Positions 1-12,698 of a DNA stretch of 64,000 nucleotides are shown piece after piece. This stretch comes from Cladobotryum mycophilum (taxonomy: Eukaryota; Ascomycota; Sordariomycetes; Hypocreales; Hypocreaceae). Position 1 is the first letter of the stretch. Each line of letters begins with the position of its first letter. The translations under genes and the position numbers were made by a program. The stretch lies in assembly GCA_036429605.1 (NCBI GenBank), contig JAVFKD010000015.1, forward strand, positions 2,441,421-2,505,420. The letters are read 5' to 3'. The notes under the pieces were generated by a model that was not told where the DNA came from, made no database searches, and was given only the letters and a program-made list of their open reading frames with translations.

Positions 1-2388
1 ACCTACTGCAGCCCCAAACCCGCAAGGCAAGGCACCGCCAGTTCTGTTCCATGTACGGAGTAGAAGGATGGTTCGAAACGGGGGTGAAGGGGAAGGGGGC
101 GCAAGATCTAGAGATTCGCCACGTGCGTCCTTCTCCACCACCACCAACTCTCCCCCAAGTTGAAGTGTAGGGACCTTTCTAGAACCTATTTTTCTCGTCT
201 AAGCGGTTTTATTGTTTCGTGACAATGAAATTTACGGTCCCAAACGCAATGAACCGTCACCGACCAACGAGATCATTGAATGCAGAGGATGAGATGTCAA
301 GGCCATGTGGCCTATCCTTGTTTCCATGGAGCCCGGCAATGATGGGAGATTTGAATAGACCAACAATTCAAAGCTCGACCCACCTGAAACCCCTGTGAGA
401 AGCACATCAGCTCCTCCCCCAGCACGAGCGTTAAATTACATTATTTGCGAGACAACACCAAAAAAAGATGGAGCAATTGCAAGAGCCACGCACAGTCGCA
501 CATGATATCGAATCGAGATGGAGAAGGGAGCCACAAACCAATGGGGGGAGGGGGATGGTGGATATTTTCGAGTCTCACGCACGCGTGGAGGAGATTGTTC
601 AAGATGACGGCAACCGAGATTGAAGCAAGGTTGGCATTTCCAAGATGGTACGAGTAGATCATCTATGGGCTTGTGTTCATGAATGTAGGAAATAGGGGGT
701 CATCCTGACTAGAAGATGAGATCCGTGTTCCATTACGAGATTCTAGAAAGAAAACAACAACAACAACAGCAGCCACTGGTCTCCTCCCTCCTCACCCCCA
801 GTCCTGGCAGACATTGGAATTTGTTCGCCTCAGCAAAGCAGGGGGTAGGTCTTAAAATTTGAAGCAATTCCAAGGGAGAGACGGGCGCACTGTGCGAGCG
901 GGTTTCATCTGACACATCCCAGGCTCGAATGGGGGAAGAGATGCTCGTAGCAAAAAAAAGAAAAAACAAATAAGAACGATTTCCACAATTTCTTTTTGGC
1001 GGGTACAGGACAGTGCAAGGCGGAACATCATCACATATCATAATTACTGTAGCGAGAAGGCTAAACATAGAGATATGAAATACCACTAGGAAACGTTCCA
1101 TTGAGCAGCTGCCATAACAAGAAGAAAAGAAAGCAAAAATGACCCATTTGTCAAAGAACCTCCCCTAGTAAAACATATTGGTTCCTTTTTCTTTTTGGTC
1201 CCCCTAAAAACCGCGTTAGTGTTGGTACATCGGAAGTCCTTGGTGCGCGCATAAGGGCTGATGGAACTATGGTCCGTTCTGTCTCTCATGCTGGTTTCGA
1301 GACATTCGATATGAGACGCGGGGATCGCATGATGCTAACCCTCATTCCTCCTCCCCCTCTCCGCATCAAGTAATCAGCTAAAACAAAACCCAACACAATA
1401 TTATATACTGACTACCGAGTTGGCATTGCAAAGACCGAGCAAGTACCGGCAGAAAGGGCGTAAGTTGGTGGTGGTGGTGGGGGAAGCAACGATGATGACG
1501 ATGATGCTGACATGACAGTCTCAAATTTCAGAACAAGTATTATGCAAGTGATTCTACCTGTAAGAGACCAGACAAAGTTTGGAACGTGCTTCTTTTTCCC
1601 GTCGTTGAGCGGGAGTGTGTTTGAGTGAGGTCGTTCTGTATTACCCCGTATAGCATCGCAACGTGTGCCTAACAAGCTTGTATGAGCCCCCTCCCTTGCG
1701 TTGCTCCTTGAGTTTGCTATGCTTTGACTGCCAATCCCCAAAAAGTGATCATAGCTGAGACTAAGAAATAGGGAGAGAGTCTTGGGGGCTTACATTCATG
1801 ATTCATGAAAAGCAACAGCCATTTGACATGTTGGAGGTGTGGTGTGCATCAGAAACATGCGTCTTCTAGAGCTTTTCTCTACGTCTTATCACCACCACCT
1901 GAACCACACTCATGGCACCAACACGCTCTTGTTTCCCCTGTCATCTCATGCAGGAACCCCCTGTCAGGAGATGGAGCCCGTGGGGGCAGAGCGCTTCGTG
2001 ATGACGAGGTTGATTCGTTCATCATGCTACAAGTATCTAGCCGAGTGGTCTTTTTGATAATAAATGCTGTGTGTCCTTGTTCGTGTACTTATAAGCGAGG
2101 CCGAGGAGACAGGATGAAGTTTGCTTCTCAGCTGTATACTTGTAATAAATGAGAAAGCCCTTCTTCATATGAGAGATACCTTGCTCGTTGCTGAGAACCA
2201 GGTACTTGCTGGTGGAGGCGATGGCGCACGCCATCAAAGTGTTCCAATGCAAGGCGCAAATGAAACCAACAAGGGAAATAGCACAGACTTGACACGCATA
2301 GCTGGTAACGGCTTTTGTATCGACTAAGGAAATAAGACCAAATACGGATTCGTTCGTTCGTTCGTTCGACGTCTTGTTCTTGGTTTTT

Positions 2389-2419
<31 letters not shown>

Positions 2420-4740
2420 CGTTTTTTTCTCTGGCTCAACGTGGACAGAAACTGCGGCATCGTCGGCGCGACGCCGGATTTACTCAAAAGCAAGCATCGT
2501 GCAAGCCACCTCGGCATCAGGCAAGCCATGGCTGGTGAGCCTGTGAGCATGGAGCACGATGTGGATCCAGGTCGTAAGAGGATGCTGGCGCTTCGGCGCA
2601 GATGCGCGCTCATCATCATGGGTGAGTGCGAGTAATCGTTTATTACCCAGCCCTGTACACCAGCATTTTCGAAGCAATTTGTCTGTGCCCTCACATGCCC
2701 CCCTATCCCTCTCCAACCTCATTAACTGTGACGGCGAGGGGGGCAATTCCACCACTTGCAGCACCAAAAAAAAAAAAAAAAAAAAAAGGTAGCACACTAT
2801 CGGTAGGTATATCTAAACTGAGGGGGAGCTGACCCCTATTTGGCGACGGTGTGTCCGCCACAAAGGAACGAAAAGAAAAAGAAAGGAAACAGGGCGACGC
2901 CGGATCTTTTTTTCGCAAGTTGCCATTCGGTACGGGGAAAACAGAGTAGTCTGCATATTCCTTCCGTATTGCCACTGCGGAAGACCGAATGGCTTGGTTT
3001 GCAGACGCCAACATCTCACAAGAGTGCCCTCCTTCATGATCGAGAGGGGGAAGGCAGTAAACGTTGAGCGTAAGGGGCACAGTGCATGCTGGCATAAAAC
3101 GGTTTGCCGTCAGCGCTTGGCCTTCGTAACACCGGTGGACAGCCTGGAGTTACATACAAGCAGTTGATAGGCCCTCGATTGCTTACAGAGTTTGAGTAGT
3201 CCTCGTAGTGGAGGTCTCAATGGGTGCGCTGATGTACAAGTAAATGTAGAGAAGATGGGGTACATGGATGGGAATGGATCGCCTCATGACAGAAGGAAGG
3301 AATCCATTTGGAATGGTATTGGGTGGTGGACGGTCGACAGTGCCGCAACAAGCTTGATGGGCGATCACCCTAGATCGAGGGTGAGCATGTGCCTGACACG
3401 GGGCATGGTTAGAAGATGCATGGAAGAGCGAAAAGCCAACGATGTGATGTACATACAATGCCTTGGACGATAGGAGGCGCACCGAGTACCCCCTCCCCCG
3501 TATGAACGAGCTTCAACCATTAGCCTGGCCCTAAACAAGGGCGTTCTGCGGGCTAAAGTGGCCTGCGCGATGGGACCTTGGCCCACCGTGGAGAGGGTGG
3601 GAGAGGAGAAGAAGAGGACGAGAGAGGTTGGCGGCCAGCCAAGCGACCTCCTAGAGGCTCAAACTGGTCCGGCCAACTACTTGTACTGTCCCGGGACGTT
3701 TTGACTAATTCCAAACAAATTATGCCCATCCTTGAAACCGTTTGAGCGCCTCATTGGCTGGGGAAGTTCACGAAGATGAGAAGTGAGTGGTGAGAGGGAG
3801 AGAGAGAGATAGAGTGTGTGGGAGATGTACATACAAATCAAAGTCATTTGGTCATACATACTACATATTACATACTACCTACATATAGTACTTCTGCCTA
3901 CCTACATACACTGTGCATTTAACCTGCACAAGGTAAATTACGAATTATGTAAGTTTATGTGTGTACGAAGTACAAGTGATGTGACGAAAAGTAAGACGGA
4001 CAAAGAGAAAGAGAGAGAGAGAGAAGGAAGGAAGAGAGAAAGACAAAGGCTTGGGGGGAAAAGGGAAGAAAAGCAAAACTTGGCTCTTCTTTGTTGTGCA
4101 TTATGCAGGCCTACATACGTACCTAGGTAGGTATGGGTAGCACAACATCCAATCCTTCATTCGTGTTGTGATGGATGATACAATTAACGCCCAACTCAAT
4201 CACTCCAACCCACTTCTTCTCTTTCTTCCTTTGCAGCCGAAAAAAACAAGACAAAACAAAACAAAACAAAACTAAACAAAACTAAAAAGAAATACTCGTA
4301 TTGCCTTGCTGCTGTTTGCCTGCTTGCCTGATGAGTTGATGGCCCGTGTAACTAATAAAAAAGAGCCCGCGGAGGGTGCTTGATCTGGGATGAGCAATCA
4401 AAATGTGCATCTCCATCCTGGTCACAAAAAGTCCGGCTGGGCGAGGGCGAGGGGGAGGAAGTACTCCATAGCCTGATTTGTACAACAGGTACGCAACAGG
4501 ATACATGCAAGTGAGAAGAAGGGCTGTATCTCCATATAGTGCGAAATGTCTCAGTCTGAAGCGACCCAGACCTCTAGACCTGTATAGAGGATGAAACTCG
4601 CACTGTATACCCACCAGTTTGAAGCGGACTTTTGGGCCATCCCTCCCAATCGCCCCCCAGACCATCCACAGGGCCCTTACAGGTGCTCTCCCAGGGCTCT
4701 GAGCGTAGGCTTCAGCCCATTTTAACGTGACAGTGGCCAC
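1..4740. other. Gene-poor region upstream of the G-alpha gene
   Basis: No gene is supported here. The open frames are short, overlap on both strands and show no recognisable domain. The stretch holds simple repeats: TTCG and CTGT tracts near 2350-2420, a run of about 22 A at 2766-2787, GA-rich DNA near 3795-4060 and an AAAAC tract near 4250-4285. It probably contains distal promoter or noncoding transcript sequence of the G-alpha gene, but nothing proves this. Confidence 0.6.
2391..2420. repeat. CTGT tetranucleotide microsatellite
   Basis: About eight uninterrupted CTGT units, just downstream of a short TTCG tract (about 2350-2368). Both lie in noncoding DNA. Confidence 0.85.
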
Positions 4741-5796
4741 AGAGGTGCTCCCTCAAGGCACACTCAAGGGCTCTCTCTCCCTTGCCCACTACTACCAGGT
4801 ACCTACAGCAGTACTTACCTGTACCCAGTACCGTCCCGTCCACGGTGTCTGAGCACCTCCACAGTTTCCTGTTTTCGTTCAGGTACGGTACGGCCGAAGT
4901 ACATGCACAGTCCCTTTTCGTAGTCTTGGCCCCGAAGGTACCTCCCTGCATCGTCCACACACACATTAACCAAGGTAGAGCCCGCCGCCGCCAGCACCAG
5001 CACCAAGAAACCAGAGAGAACCAAGCCAGCCAGGCCAGCTCTCTCTCTTAGTAGTAGGTAAAGTTCTTGTCCCATCCCATCCCATCCTCCCCCCAGCCGC
5101 TCGCTCCCTTTCCCTCCCCCCGAATCTCCATTCCCATTCCCGTCGCGGATCTCATTTCCACGACGGTTGTCCCAGCGTCTTCTTTTTTCGCCCTTGCGCA
5201 TTCTCTCTTCCCCTTCCCTTCCCGTGGCCGCCATCAAACAACCCCCCTTCACTTCTCTATTTTGCCCTTTCGTTCGTCTTCGTTCCCCCATTGCCATAAC
5301 TATTGGCACAATCTATCGTCGCAAGCAGACCTTCGTTGAGAGTAAGTACTATTACAGAGTTTGAATGGAACAAAGAAAACCCCCTTTTGTCCCCTGTTTA
5401 CTTGTCTAGGAGTGTCGCTCCCAGCCATCTTGGTCTGGCGATCCGAAACGCCTCAGGCAACCAAACAAACAAGTTCCTTTCCTCCATCATACAAACCATT
5501 CATTCATTCACTCGTTCATCCACTCTTGCAAACCCACAACGCGTCGTTCCCAACCTCGAATCCAATCTTTCAGTTCCACCGCAGGCTCGGCGCGCCATTC
5601 TTCAACATACCTACCTACCCATCGCGGCCGTAGTCCTTCCATGGGCCTCCCCTTGGCTAACATAATCTTTGCTTCCTCCAGTTCGCCGTCTGCGACGTTG
5701 ACGATTTTCGACACGTAGCATCTACGACTATCACGAGCCACATATTAATAGCATTATTATCAGCATCGACGCGGCGAGAGCCCGAAAACCACCAAG
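4741..5796 (+). promoter_or_regulatory. Pyrimidine-rich promoter and leader of the G-alpha gene
   Basis: This kilobase is strongly C/T-rich on the plus strand, typical of promoter-proximal and 5' UTR sequence in filamentous ascomycetes. It contains palindrome-like GTACCTAC words near 4797-4830. A likely 5' UTR intron sits at 5342-5681. The transcription start cannot be placed from sequence alone. Confidence 0.55.
5342..5681 (+). other. Predicted 5' UTR intron of the G-alpha gene
   Basis: A consensus donor GTAAGT starts at 5342. A GCTAAC branch site lies at 5656-5661 and a pyrimidine tract ending in CAG closes at 5681, twenty bases after the branch. All three signals fit a fungal intron of 340 nt lying wholly before the start codon at 5797. 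RNA evidence is needed to confirm it. Confidence 0.5.
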
Positions 5797-7045
5797 ATGG
5801 GTTGCGGCATGAGCACAGAGGAGAAGGAGGGCAAGGCCCGGAACGAGGAGATTGAGAACCAGCTCAAGAGGGACAAGATGATGCAGCGTAATGAGATCAA
5901 GATGCTGCTTCTGGGTACGTCGCCGGCCATTCGATTCGACAAGACGAATATTTCCACCTCCGAGTTCAACGTCTAACGCGCTTTTCAGGTGCTGGTGAAT
6001 CCGGAAAATCTACCATTCTTAAGCAAATGAAGCTCATCCACGAGGGAGGCTACTCACGCGACGAACGTGAATCTTTCAAGGAAATCATCTTTAGCAACAC
6101 TGTCCAGTCTATGCGTGTCATCCTCGAAGCCATGGAGTCGCTTGAACTGCCGCTCGAGGACCAGCGAATGGAATACCACGTCCAGACCATCTTCATCCAA
6201 CCCGCCCAGATCGAAGGCGACGTTCTTCCCCCCGAGGTCGGCAACGCCATTGAGTCTCTGTGGAAAGACCGCGGTGTGCAGGAATGTTTCAAGAGATCTC
6301 GCGAATATCAGCTTAACGACTCAGCGCGATAGTAGGTCCCATTACTTGACGCGAGATTTGGAATCAGTACTCATCATCATTTACAGCTATTTTGATAACA
6401 TTGCACGAATTGCCGCGCCGGATTACATGCCCAATGACCAGGACGTGCTTCGATCCCGTGTCAAGACAACGGGTATTACAGAGACCACATTCATCATTGG
6501 CGATTTGACCTACCGAATGTTCGATGTTGGTGGTCAGCGATCAGAGCGAAAGAAGTGGATTCACTGCTTCGAGAACGTCACCACAATCCTTTTCCTGGTG
6601 GCCATTTCCGAGTACGATCAGCTGTTATTCGAAGACGAGACCGTCAACCGAATGCAGGAAGCTCTTACCCTGTTCGACTCCATCTGCAACTCCAGATGGT
6701 TCATCAAGACATCCATCATTCTCTTCCTCAACAAGATTGATCGATTCAAGGAGAAGCTGCCCGTCAGCCCGATGAAGAACTACTTCCCTGATTATGAGGG
6801 TGGTGACGACTACGCGGCGGCTTGCGACTACATCCTGAACCGATTCGTCAGCCTGAACCAGCATGAGACAAAGCAGATTTACACGCACTTTACTTGTGCC
6901 ACAGATACCACACAGATCCGATTCGTTATGGCCGCAGTCAACGGTACGTAGCTTTGAGCTCTAAAACTAATAAACTTTGATATACTGACTTTTTTCCCCA
7001 GACATTATCATCCAAGAGAACCTCCGCTTGTGTGGCTTGATCTAG
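5797..7045 (+). CDS. gna1: Heterotrimeric G-protein alpha subunit, group I (GNA-1/MagB/FadA type)
   Basis: Four exons: 5797-5914, 5989-6331, 6387-6943 and 7002-7045, giving 353 residues, the usual length. The protein begins MGCGMS, so Gly2 is a myristoylation site and Cys3 a palmitoylation site, which places it at the plasma membrane. The P-loop GAGESGKS is at residues 40-47, followed by the switch DVGGQ (about 200-204), the guanine-specificity NKID (about 269-272) and TCAT (about 324-327). The C-terminus CGLI carries the Cys of the pertussis-toxin (Gi-like) class, which defines group I in fungi. In this family the protein binds and hydrolyses GTP and couples seven-helix receptors to cAMP and MAPK pathways that control growth, conidiation, mating and virulence or mycoparasitism. 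All three introns have GT-AG ends and keep the frame. It has a long upstream region with a probable 5' UTR intron. Confidence 0.97.
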
Positions 7046-8936
7046 ACGATTTTCTTCTCTCTTTGTTTTTTGTTTTTAAGACGCACGAATACCCTCAAAC
7101 TCGATTACGACCACCACCAGATGGGCCACGGTGATAATGGCTCACGATTTTCATTGTACTCCTCGTGCCAGGGACATGAGAGCCTACTCAGAGAGCCTTA
7201 GCGATTATCCTCGCACTCCTCTCGATCTTGCGCTGTCCCGAATACTAGTGCTATTCTTAAACTGAGCCACCATGGCGGACATTTTGGCACACTTGTGAGG
7301 ACTCTGCAGGATGTCGGGAGATGCTGTGTATCACAAAAGATGAAATTTTTCTGTTTTTTTTGAAAGAAGAGGATGGCCATGGGCGTGCAAGATTGGGCCG
7401 CAAATGGAAGACGGCGGCAGCTCTTTGGGAAAGAAGGGAAACTATTGCATCTGACGCGATGGTGCGACGGGCGGCGGCCATTTACTTTGTTTAATTATGA
7501 AACCCTTATTCTCTCTATGGCTTGTCTCGTTGCTTGTGTGCGTTTTTCTTTTATTACTATTGAGCTCTGTCCTCTTTTTTCCTTTCTTTCTTTCTTTTCT
7601 TCTTCTTCCTCCCGTCTTCTTTTAGTTTACTCCCTTGTTTTCTTTATTTTGTGAGTTTCTTTTTTTGTGTATTTTTTATTTACAAACCTCGTCGCTTTTT
7701 TTGTCTTTTTTCTTTCTTTCTTGTTATTTCTTGACGAGGCAGGCCTATGGGAGGGAAACAAAGAAAGTTTTCATGGGTTCTGGGGGGCGGTTTTTGGGTC
7801 TGAAAGTCTAGAGAAAGAGAGAAAAACTGGGAGGGAAGAGAGGGAGAGAGGGGAGGGAGGGGGAAAGCCTTTTGGTGTAAAAAATCGAAGAAAAAAAACT
7901 ATATTAAAAGGTTTTCTAGGATGTAGTATTGCTGTTCCTAAAATTTCTTTCGTCGTGCCTCTCATGGCGATGTGTCTCTGTGCGATGTATATCTCACTTA
8001 TGTTGAACATGCAGTGTAGACTTGGAACGTAGATGTGAACGTGAAAGTGATGTGATGTGCCTGGGTGACGTTGTATCGAACAGGGGCAGATAGACGCGAT
8101 GGCACCTTGTGAAGTCTGACGTTTCATCATCAAGATTCTTTTATTAACCAGTTACCAGTATCCTTCTCTAAGAACATCAAAACAAAAATAAACTAGCCGA
8201 CAAAAAGACCAAAGCAAATTGTGGGGGAGGGGGGTATTGAGCCTGTTCCAAATGAAACAACATGACCCTCGTATTCATTCCCTCATCCCTCATCCATCCA
8301 TCCAAATCCATAAGTTTCAAAAAAAAAAAAAGGCGCGTGAGCGGATGACATTCCAAAGTCTCCGCCGAAGAAGAAGACAAAAAAATCCATACATGTACAA
8401 GAAAGAAAGGAAGGAAGAATAAAAAGAAGAAATCTGATTTGCCAGAAGGATTTCCAAGGTTTCCCCCTCTCGGCTGTCCATATCTGGTACATGACCGACA
8501 CACTCTCCGATCCATCTCGGTGAGCCAAGACAAATGTACAACCATATAGTGGTGTAACGCCCAATCAATATTCCAATCAGAACGGGTTTATCGAGGTGAG
8601 CCTATTGTCGGGCGGTTTCATATATATATACGTGTGTGTGTGTACAGCCCCCCGTCTCCAAACTTTCAAGGAGTTCTGAGCTGTGGTAGCAACGTTTCAT
8701 CAATCTGGGTCTCGTCAGCATATTGTTGTACACGCACACGCATAAGGCTGGTGGCACTCACCTATTCATGACATCCATCCGAGCTCAAGTCTTCATAATT
8801 TGACGCAGTCCTATTTCGAAAGCAAATGTGCTTGAGCGCTTTGCAACGCCAGCTTTACCCTCTGAGTATCATATAGCATTCGAAAAAGCGAGGTCCAAGT
8901 TATCACTGAGCGAGCCGTAACAGCAAGACCAGGAAT
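7046..8936. other. Region between the G-alpha gene and the DUF3716-like gene
   Basis: Convergent interval of about 1.9 kb, expected to hold both 3' UTRs. It is T-rich near 7570-7740, purine-rich near 7800-7890 and has a short TA/TG tract near 8623-8642. Open frames here are repeat-driven and show no domain. Confidence 0.6.
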
Positions 8937-10205
8937 TTACGTAAGAACAGCCTCCTGTGGAGGCGCATCACCCATCGAAGCGTCGACGGCCTGGGTTTGT
9001 TCTTGCCCCTGCGAGGAATGCTGCGATTCTGCGCCGGCTTGCTCCTGTTCCTGTTCCATGACGGCCTGGTGTTCGGCCGCGCCCTCTGGCGTTCGGAGGT
9101 AGTCTTCGTACTCCGCAATTCGTAGGCCTAGTTCCCTAGCTGCGGCCTCGATGCGTGCAAGGTATCGATCTCGCTTGGAGTACGATGCTACTTCGCCCAT
9201 GGTCTGATGGATCAAACGCTTGGTTCCGTCGGAGATGTTCCAGCTGTTGATGTCCATGGCTTGGAGCGTTGCGACAGCAGCGGTTGCGGCAACAGTGGCA
9301 GGTTGAAACGTGACAACGCTGGCGGGAGTAGTGGTCACAACAGGTGCATACACGGTCTGGGACTGCGGATGGTTGTTTTCTGTACGTTGTGTCAGTTCCC
9401 TCCCGATGATTGAAGAGTGCAAGTGAGTTAACTAAAGTTGGGATGAATGAAGCAGCACGGCATCTCGCTTCGGTGTTGAGAGATTCCGTGTGTGAAGTGA
9501 TTCAGAGAGATACATACCATGAAAAGTGCATCTCGCACCACTGGCATTGAACCAGCAGTTGGTGCAGCTGCCACACATCTGTCCGTCGTAAATAACACAC
9601 TGGGTCCACGGACCGTGACCCTTGTGGCAGTTCTTGCATGGTCTGGCAGGCTGGCCACCCGTAATGTGAGCCAGCAGAGCCTCGACGTTGCTTCGCCGCT
9701 CAATGTTGAGCTTTTGGTCGACCCGGCGCTGAGTGGGTTCCCGTTGAGCCGTTTCTGCAGCCAGCTTTTTGCAGAGTGCGCTGTCAACCTTGAGTGCGTC
9801 ACCGTACACCGCATAGGCAACGTCGGCTGCCGTTCGGGTGGGAGCTGTCGGGTCCATGGGCGACGAGTGGTCATGCATCTGATGGTCTAATTGGAACTCC
9901 TCGGTCGAGTTCAGGACCTGAAGCGAGGTGTGTTGCATGGAGCTCATAACCTCGCCATTGGACAGTAGATTTTCCGTCGTGATATTTTCTGGAGAATCCA
10001 GGCCGCTATCCTGAATGACTTCATCTGAGATTTGCGCGTCTATCTCAGGTATATCTTGAGCCACCGTTGAGCTCGCCTCCTTGGCGAAGTGCTCCAGTTG
10101 CTCCTGAGCGGCATTGGACAATGAGGATTGCCTGCTGCCACGCCGAGTGGCAGATCCGATGGAAGGTTTAGTGACTTTATTGCCCCTGCCGCGTGTAGGC
10201 ATCAT
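8937..10205 (-). CDS. DUF3716-like cysteine-rich fungal protein
   Basis: Two exons on the minus strand, 10205-9518 and 9379-8937, joined by a 138-nt GT-AG intron, giving 376 residues. The start is the first of two adjacent ATGs (MMPTRGRG), followed by a basic, probably disordered N-terminus. The middle carries a compact cysteine block near residues 195-235 with spacing C-x2-C-x9-C-x7-C-x2-C-x2-C-x8-C and a GHGPWTQC core. This matches what I recall of Pfam DUF3716, an ascomycete-restricted family of unknown function, and the block could bind zinc. The second exon is alanine/threonine-rich, then has a helical segment and a Gln/Glu-rich tail. It lies head-to-tail behind CDC123 (322 bp between coding regions). 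The function is not known; a nuclear or transcription-related role is a guess from the Cys block. Confidence 0.8.
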
Positions 10206-10526
10206 GGGCAATTTTAATTCTTCTCTCGTAGCTCTGAATTCTCGCGATGATGGTATTGTTGTTGTTCTTGTTTCGTGTAAGTGGTTCTGAGAGTATGAGA
10301 GTGAAGCTTTGGTGAACAGCTGGGAACAGCTGCGACATGTTGGCACGCGAAGTGGCGCTGACCTGGCGTGGGCATCCGTTTGTACTGTGTTGATAACATT
10401 GCAAATATCACTCCGCACTGTACAACAAAGTGAGAACGATTGATCAGCCGACAACTGCTATTGTTTTTGTAATGAATACCAATTTATTTTTATTCAAGCC
10501 ATACTATTGACATCTAAAATGGATAT

Positions 10527-11756
10527 TCAACTCTGTGCACTAGGCTGCTCCCATAGCCCACCCCCTCTCCCCTCTGTAATTTCCTTCCATTGTTGGGCAA
10601 ACTCTCTCAATCCCCCTTCACCTGCGAGACTGGCATCGACAACTTCCTTTGGCAACTTGTGTGCAGAGTAGAGCGTAGAGCTGAAGTTATATGCCGCTGG
10701 ATCATCCTTCTCAATAAACCGCATTTCAGGCTGACTATCTGCTCCATACTCATAGCCGGCATCGTCGTCTAGTTCATCTGCAGTGGTTTCTCCACCGCTC
10801 CCCTCTGTCTCTGTCTGGGTAGGCACCGATCCCAACAGAGGTTTCTTGACCTCCATATCTAATAACTCCTCCCAAGAAAACAATAGGCTGTCGGTGCGGG
10901 GAGCCCAGGGATTAATGTCGATCAGTCTGACTTTGCCCAAGCCGTCATCGTCAATGTGGCTCTCCGGTATATAGACGTCAAACGTGAAAGACGAGTCGGG
11001 AAACGTAAGTCTGAGCTTTTCTCGGAAGAAAGTCTTGAGCTTTCTCCATATTTGAGGACGAAGGTCGTTTAAAAATCCATAATAATTCAGATCTCGTTGC
11101 GTGATTCCAATGAGTGATCGATGCTTAACGAAACAACGGAACTCGAGTGCAACGTGGGGGTTGAAGAATGGTCGAAGAACCAGAACAGGGGCAAACGGCC
11201 TCGTTGGGGTTCCGGTGCAATCATCAAAAGCATGGAGAAGATCGTGCGAAACAAAAGAAGATGACTTCAGGAGAAGGTAGATATCGTTAGGGGATGTGCA
11301 TTTGAGTGTGTTTTGATGTGGTGATATCCATTTGGCATCCTTTGGCGATGACCAGTTCAGCTTTGGTGCAACAGAGCCTCCCAACTCGGCAATCTTTTCT
11401 TTAATCAGATTATGTATCTCAGGGAACCTTTGGTTTGGTGGAAGTCGGCTTTCTTCTGTGTCTTCATCTTCATCAGATGACTCATCTTGAGGTGGCCCTG
11501 GTTTTGTAGATCCGGAAGCGGTCCATTCTTCTTCTTCTTCCGGCCCATTCGTATTCTCATCGTCCGCTAGAATGATTCCATTCTCATGAAGGTAAGATAC
11601 GAAAGCAGGTGTGAGGGGAATTATCCGTGACTTTATACATGAACTCCGGTACTTGGGGAACCAAGAGTCATACGAACAATTTTGAATATGATCGGCACTG
11701 ACGGGAGGGAAGACTAGTTCCCCATCTTTGGGACTACCGGATGGTAAATGAGGCAT
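10527..11756 (-). CDS. CDC123: CDC123/D123 family, eIF2 assembly chaperone
   Basis: Single exon, 409 residues. The open frame extends 26 codons further upstream, but the start MPHLPSGSPK at 11756 is preferred because the conserved D123 core follows soon after: CSYDSWFPKYRS, then KSRIIPLTPAFVSYL. An acidic insert (EEEEE and DESSDEDEDTEES, about residues 75-105) is typical of the fungal proteins. Later landmarks are LVLRPFFNPHVALEFRCFV, the ATP-grasp-like core, and VRLIDINPWAPRTDSLLFSWEEL near residue 300. In yeast Cdc123 is an ATP-binding protein that helps join the gamma subunit of eIF2 to alpha and beta, so it supports translation initiation in the cytoplasm. It is divergently arranged with CWC21, with 392 bp between the two starts. 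Confidence 0.95.
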   Translation of the reverse strand: MPHLPSGSPKDGELVFPPVSADHIQNCSYDSWFPKYRSSCIKSRIIPLTPAFVSYLHENGIILADDENTNGPEEEEEWTASGSTKPGPPQDESSDEDEDTEESRLPPNQRFPEIHNLIKEKIAELGGSVAPKLNWSSPKDAKWISPHQNTLKCTSPNDIYLLLKSSSFVSHDLLHAFDDCTGTPTRPFAPVLVLRPFFNPHVALEFRCFVKHRSLIGITQRDLNYYGFLNDLRPQIWRKLKTFFREKLRLTFPDSSFTFDVYIPESHIDDDGLGKVRLIDINPWAPRTDSLLFSWEELLDMEVKKPLLGSVPTQTETEGSGGETTADELDDDAGYEYGADSQPEMRFIEKDDPAAYNFSSTLYSAHKLPKEVVDASLAGEGGLREFAQQWKEITEGRGGGLWEQPSAQS

Positions 11757-12148
11757 CTTGGAGTTTGTTATGAAATAAAGATGAAGGTTGTAGTGGTATA
11801 GATATTTAATGATATCCAAACAAATTGTATGCAAGGTATGAAGAAACGCCTTGTATGAAATTTATAAATCACACACACCAACCTGATGCAGGCAGAGTCA
11901 TGAAACCGAGGGGCAGTCACCAATAATTACCCCACCACTATCAATTCTGCCGCTTGCTTATCAAACAAGAACCTTCACCGCCTACCTGCCATGCCAAGCT
12001 ACCTCGGCGCGCTACTTAGCCACAGTGGGGCTGAAATACACCCATTCGAGATTAAGACTTGAATACCGAGTTCGGTCAGCAACTTTATCAGCATCAACCA
12101 CTTCATTGATCTTCACATTCATCAACCGCACTACTAATCACCTTCATA
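11757..12148. promoter_or_regulatory. Divergent promoter region CDC123/CWC21
   Basis: The 392-bp interval between two oppositely oriented start codons must hold both promoters. Pyrimidine-rich plus-strand sequence precedes the CWC21 start. No specific factor site was recognised. Confidence 0.6.
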
Positions 12149-12698
12149 ATGTCTGATAATGTTGGTCTATCCACACCACGTGGCAGTGGAACCTCTGGCT
12201 ATGTCCAGCGAAACCTAGCCCAGATAAAGCCACGCGACTACGGCGCACCATACCCCAAGGACCTGGATTCTCTACGTCACAAGCAACGACAGCCCGATAA
12301 AGCCATTCTCGAACATGACCGGAAGAGGGAGGTTGAGGTTAAGGTCTTTGACCTAAGGGATAAGCTGGAGGAAGAAGAGTATGTTATCCAGACCCTATTT
12401 TTAACATCATCTTTGCTAACTTCTGGGCAGAGTTGACGAGGATGAAATCGAGAAACAATGCGATGAGCTACGAAAGAAGTTACTAGCCGAGATGAATTCA
12501 AACAAGAAGGGCAATGGGGCTAGGAAGACATTCAAAGAACACCAAGTTCACGAGATGGCGGATGCAAAGATCAAGGAGAGCGAGAGACTTCGACGAGCCT
12601 TGAAAATTAGTTCTGACTACGAGGAGGGAAGCCACTGGAAAAGACAAGAGGAAAGATTGAAAGACTCTCTACAAAAGCAACCGGAAGATAAGGATTAG
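12149..12698 (+). CDS. CWC21: Pre-mRNA splicing factor CWC21 (cwf21 domain)
   Basis: Two exons, 12149-12378 and 12431-12698, with a 52-nt intron, giving 165 residues. The N-terminus MSDNVGLSTPRGSGTSGYVQ is the hallmark of the Cwc21/SRRM2 family. It is followed by a charged helical cwf21 region (LEHDRKREVEVKVFDLRDKL, then EVDEDEIEKQCDELRKKLL) created by the splice junction. The rest is a Lys/Glu-rich coiled tail. In yeast Cwc21 is an NTC-associated spliceosome component that contacts Prp8 and Snu114 near the catalytic centre. The intron position preserves the frame exactly across the domain. Confidence 0.93.

Noticed and set aside
2128..2694. 188-codon open frame on the minus strand
   Set aside because: It crosses the CTGT and TTCG microsatellites, has no domain and overlaps open frames on the other strand.
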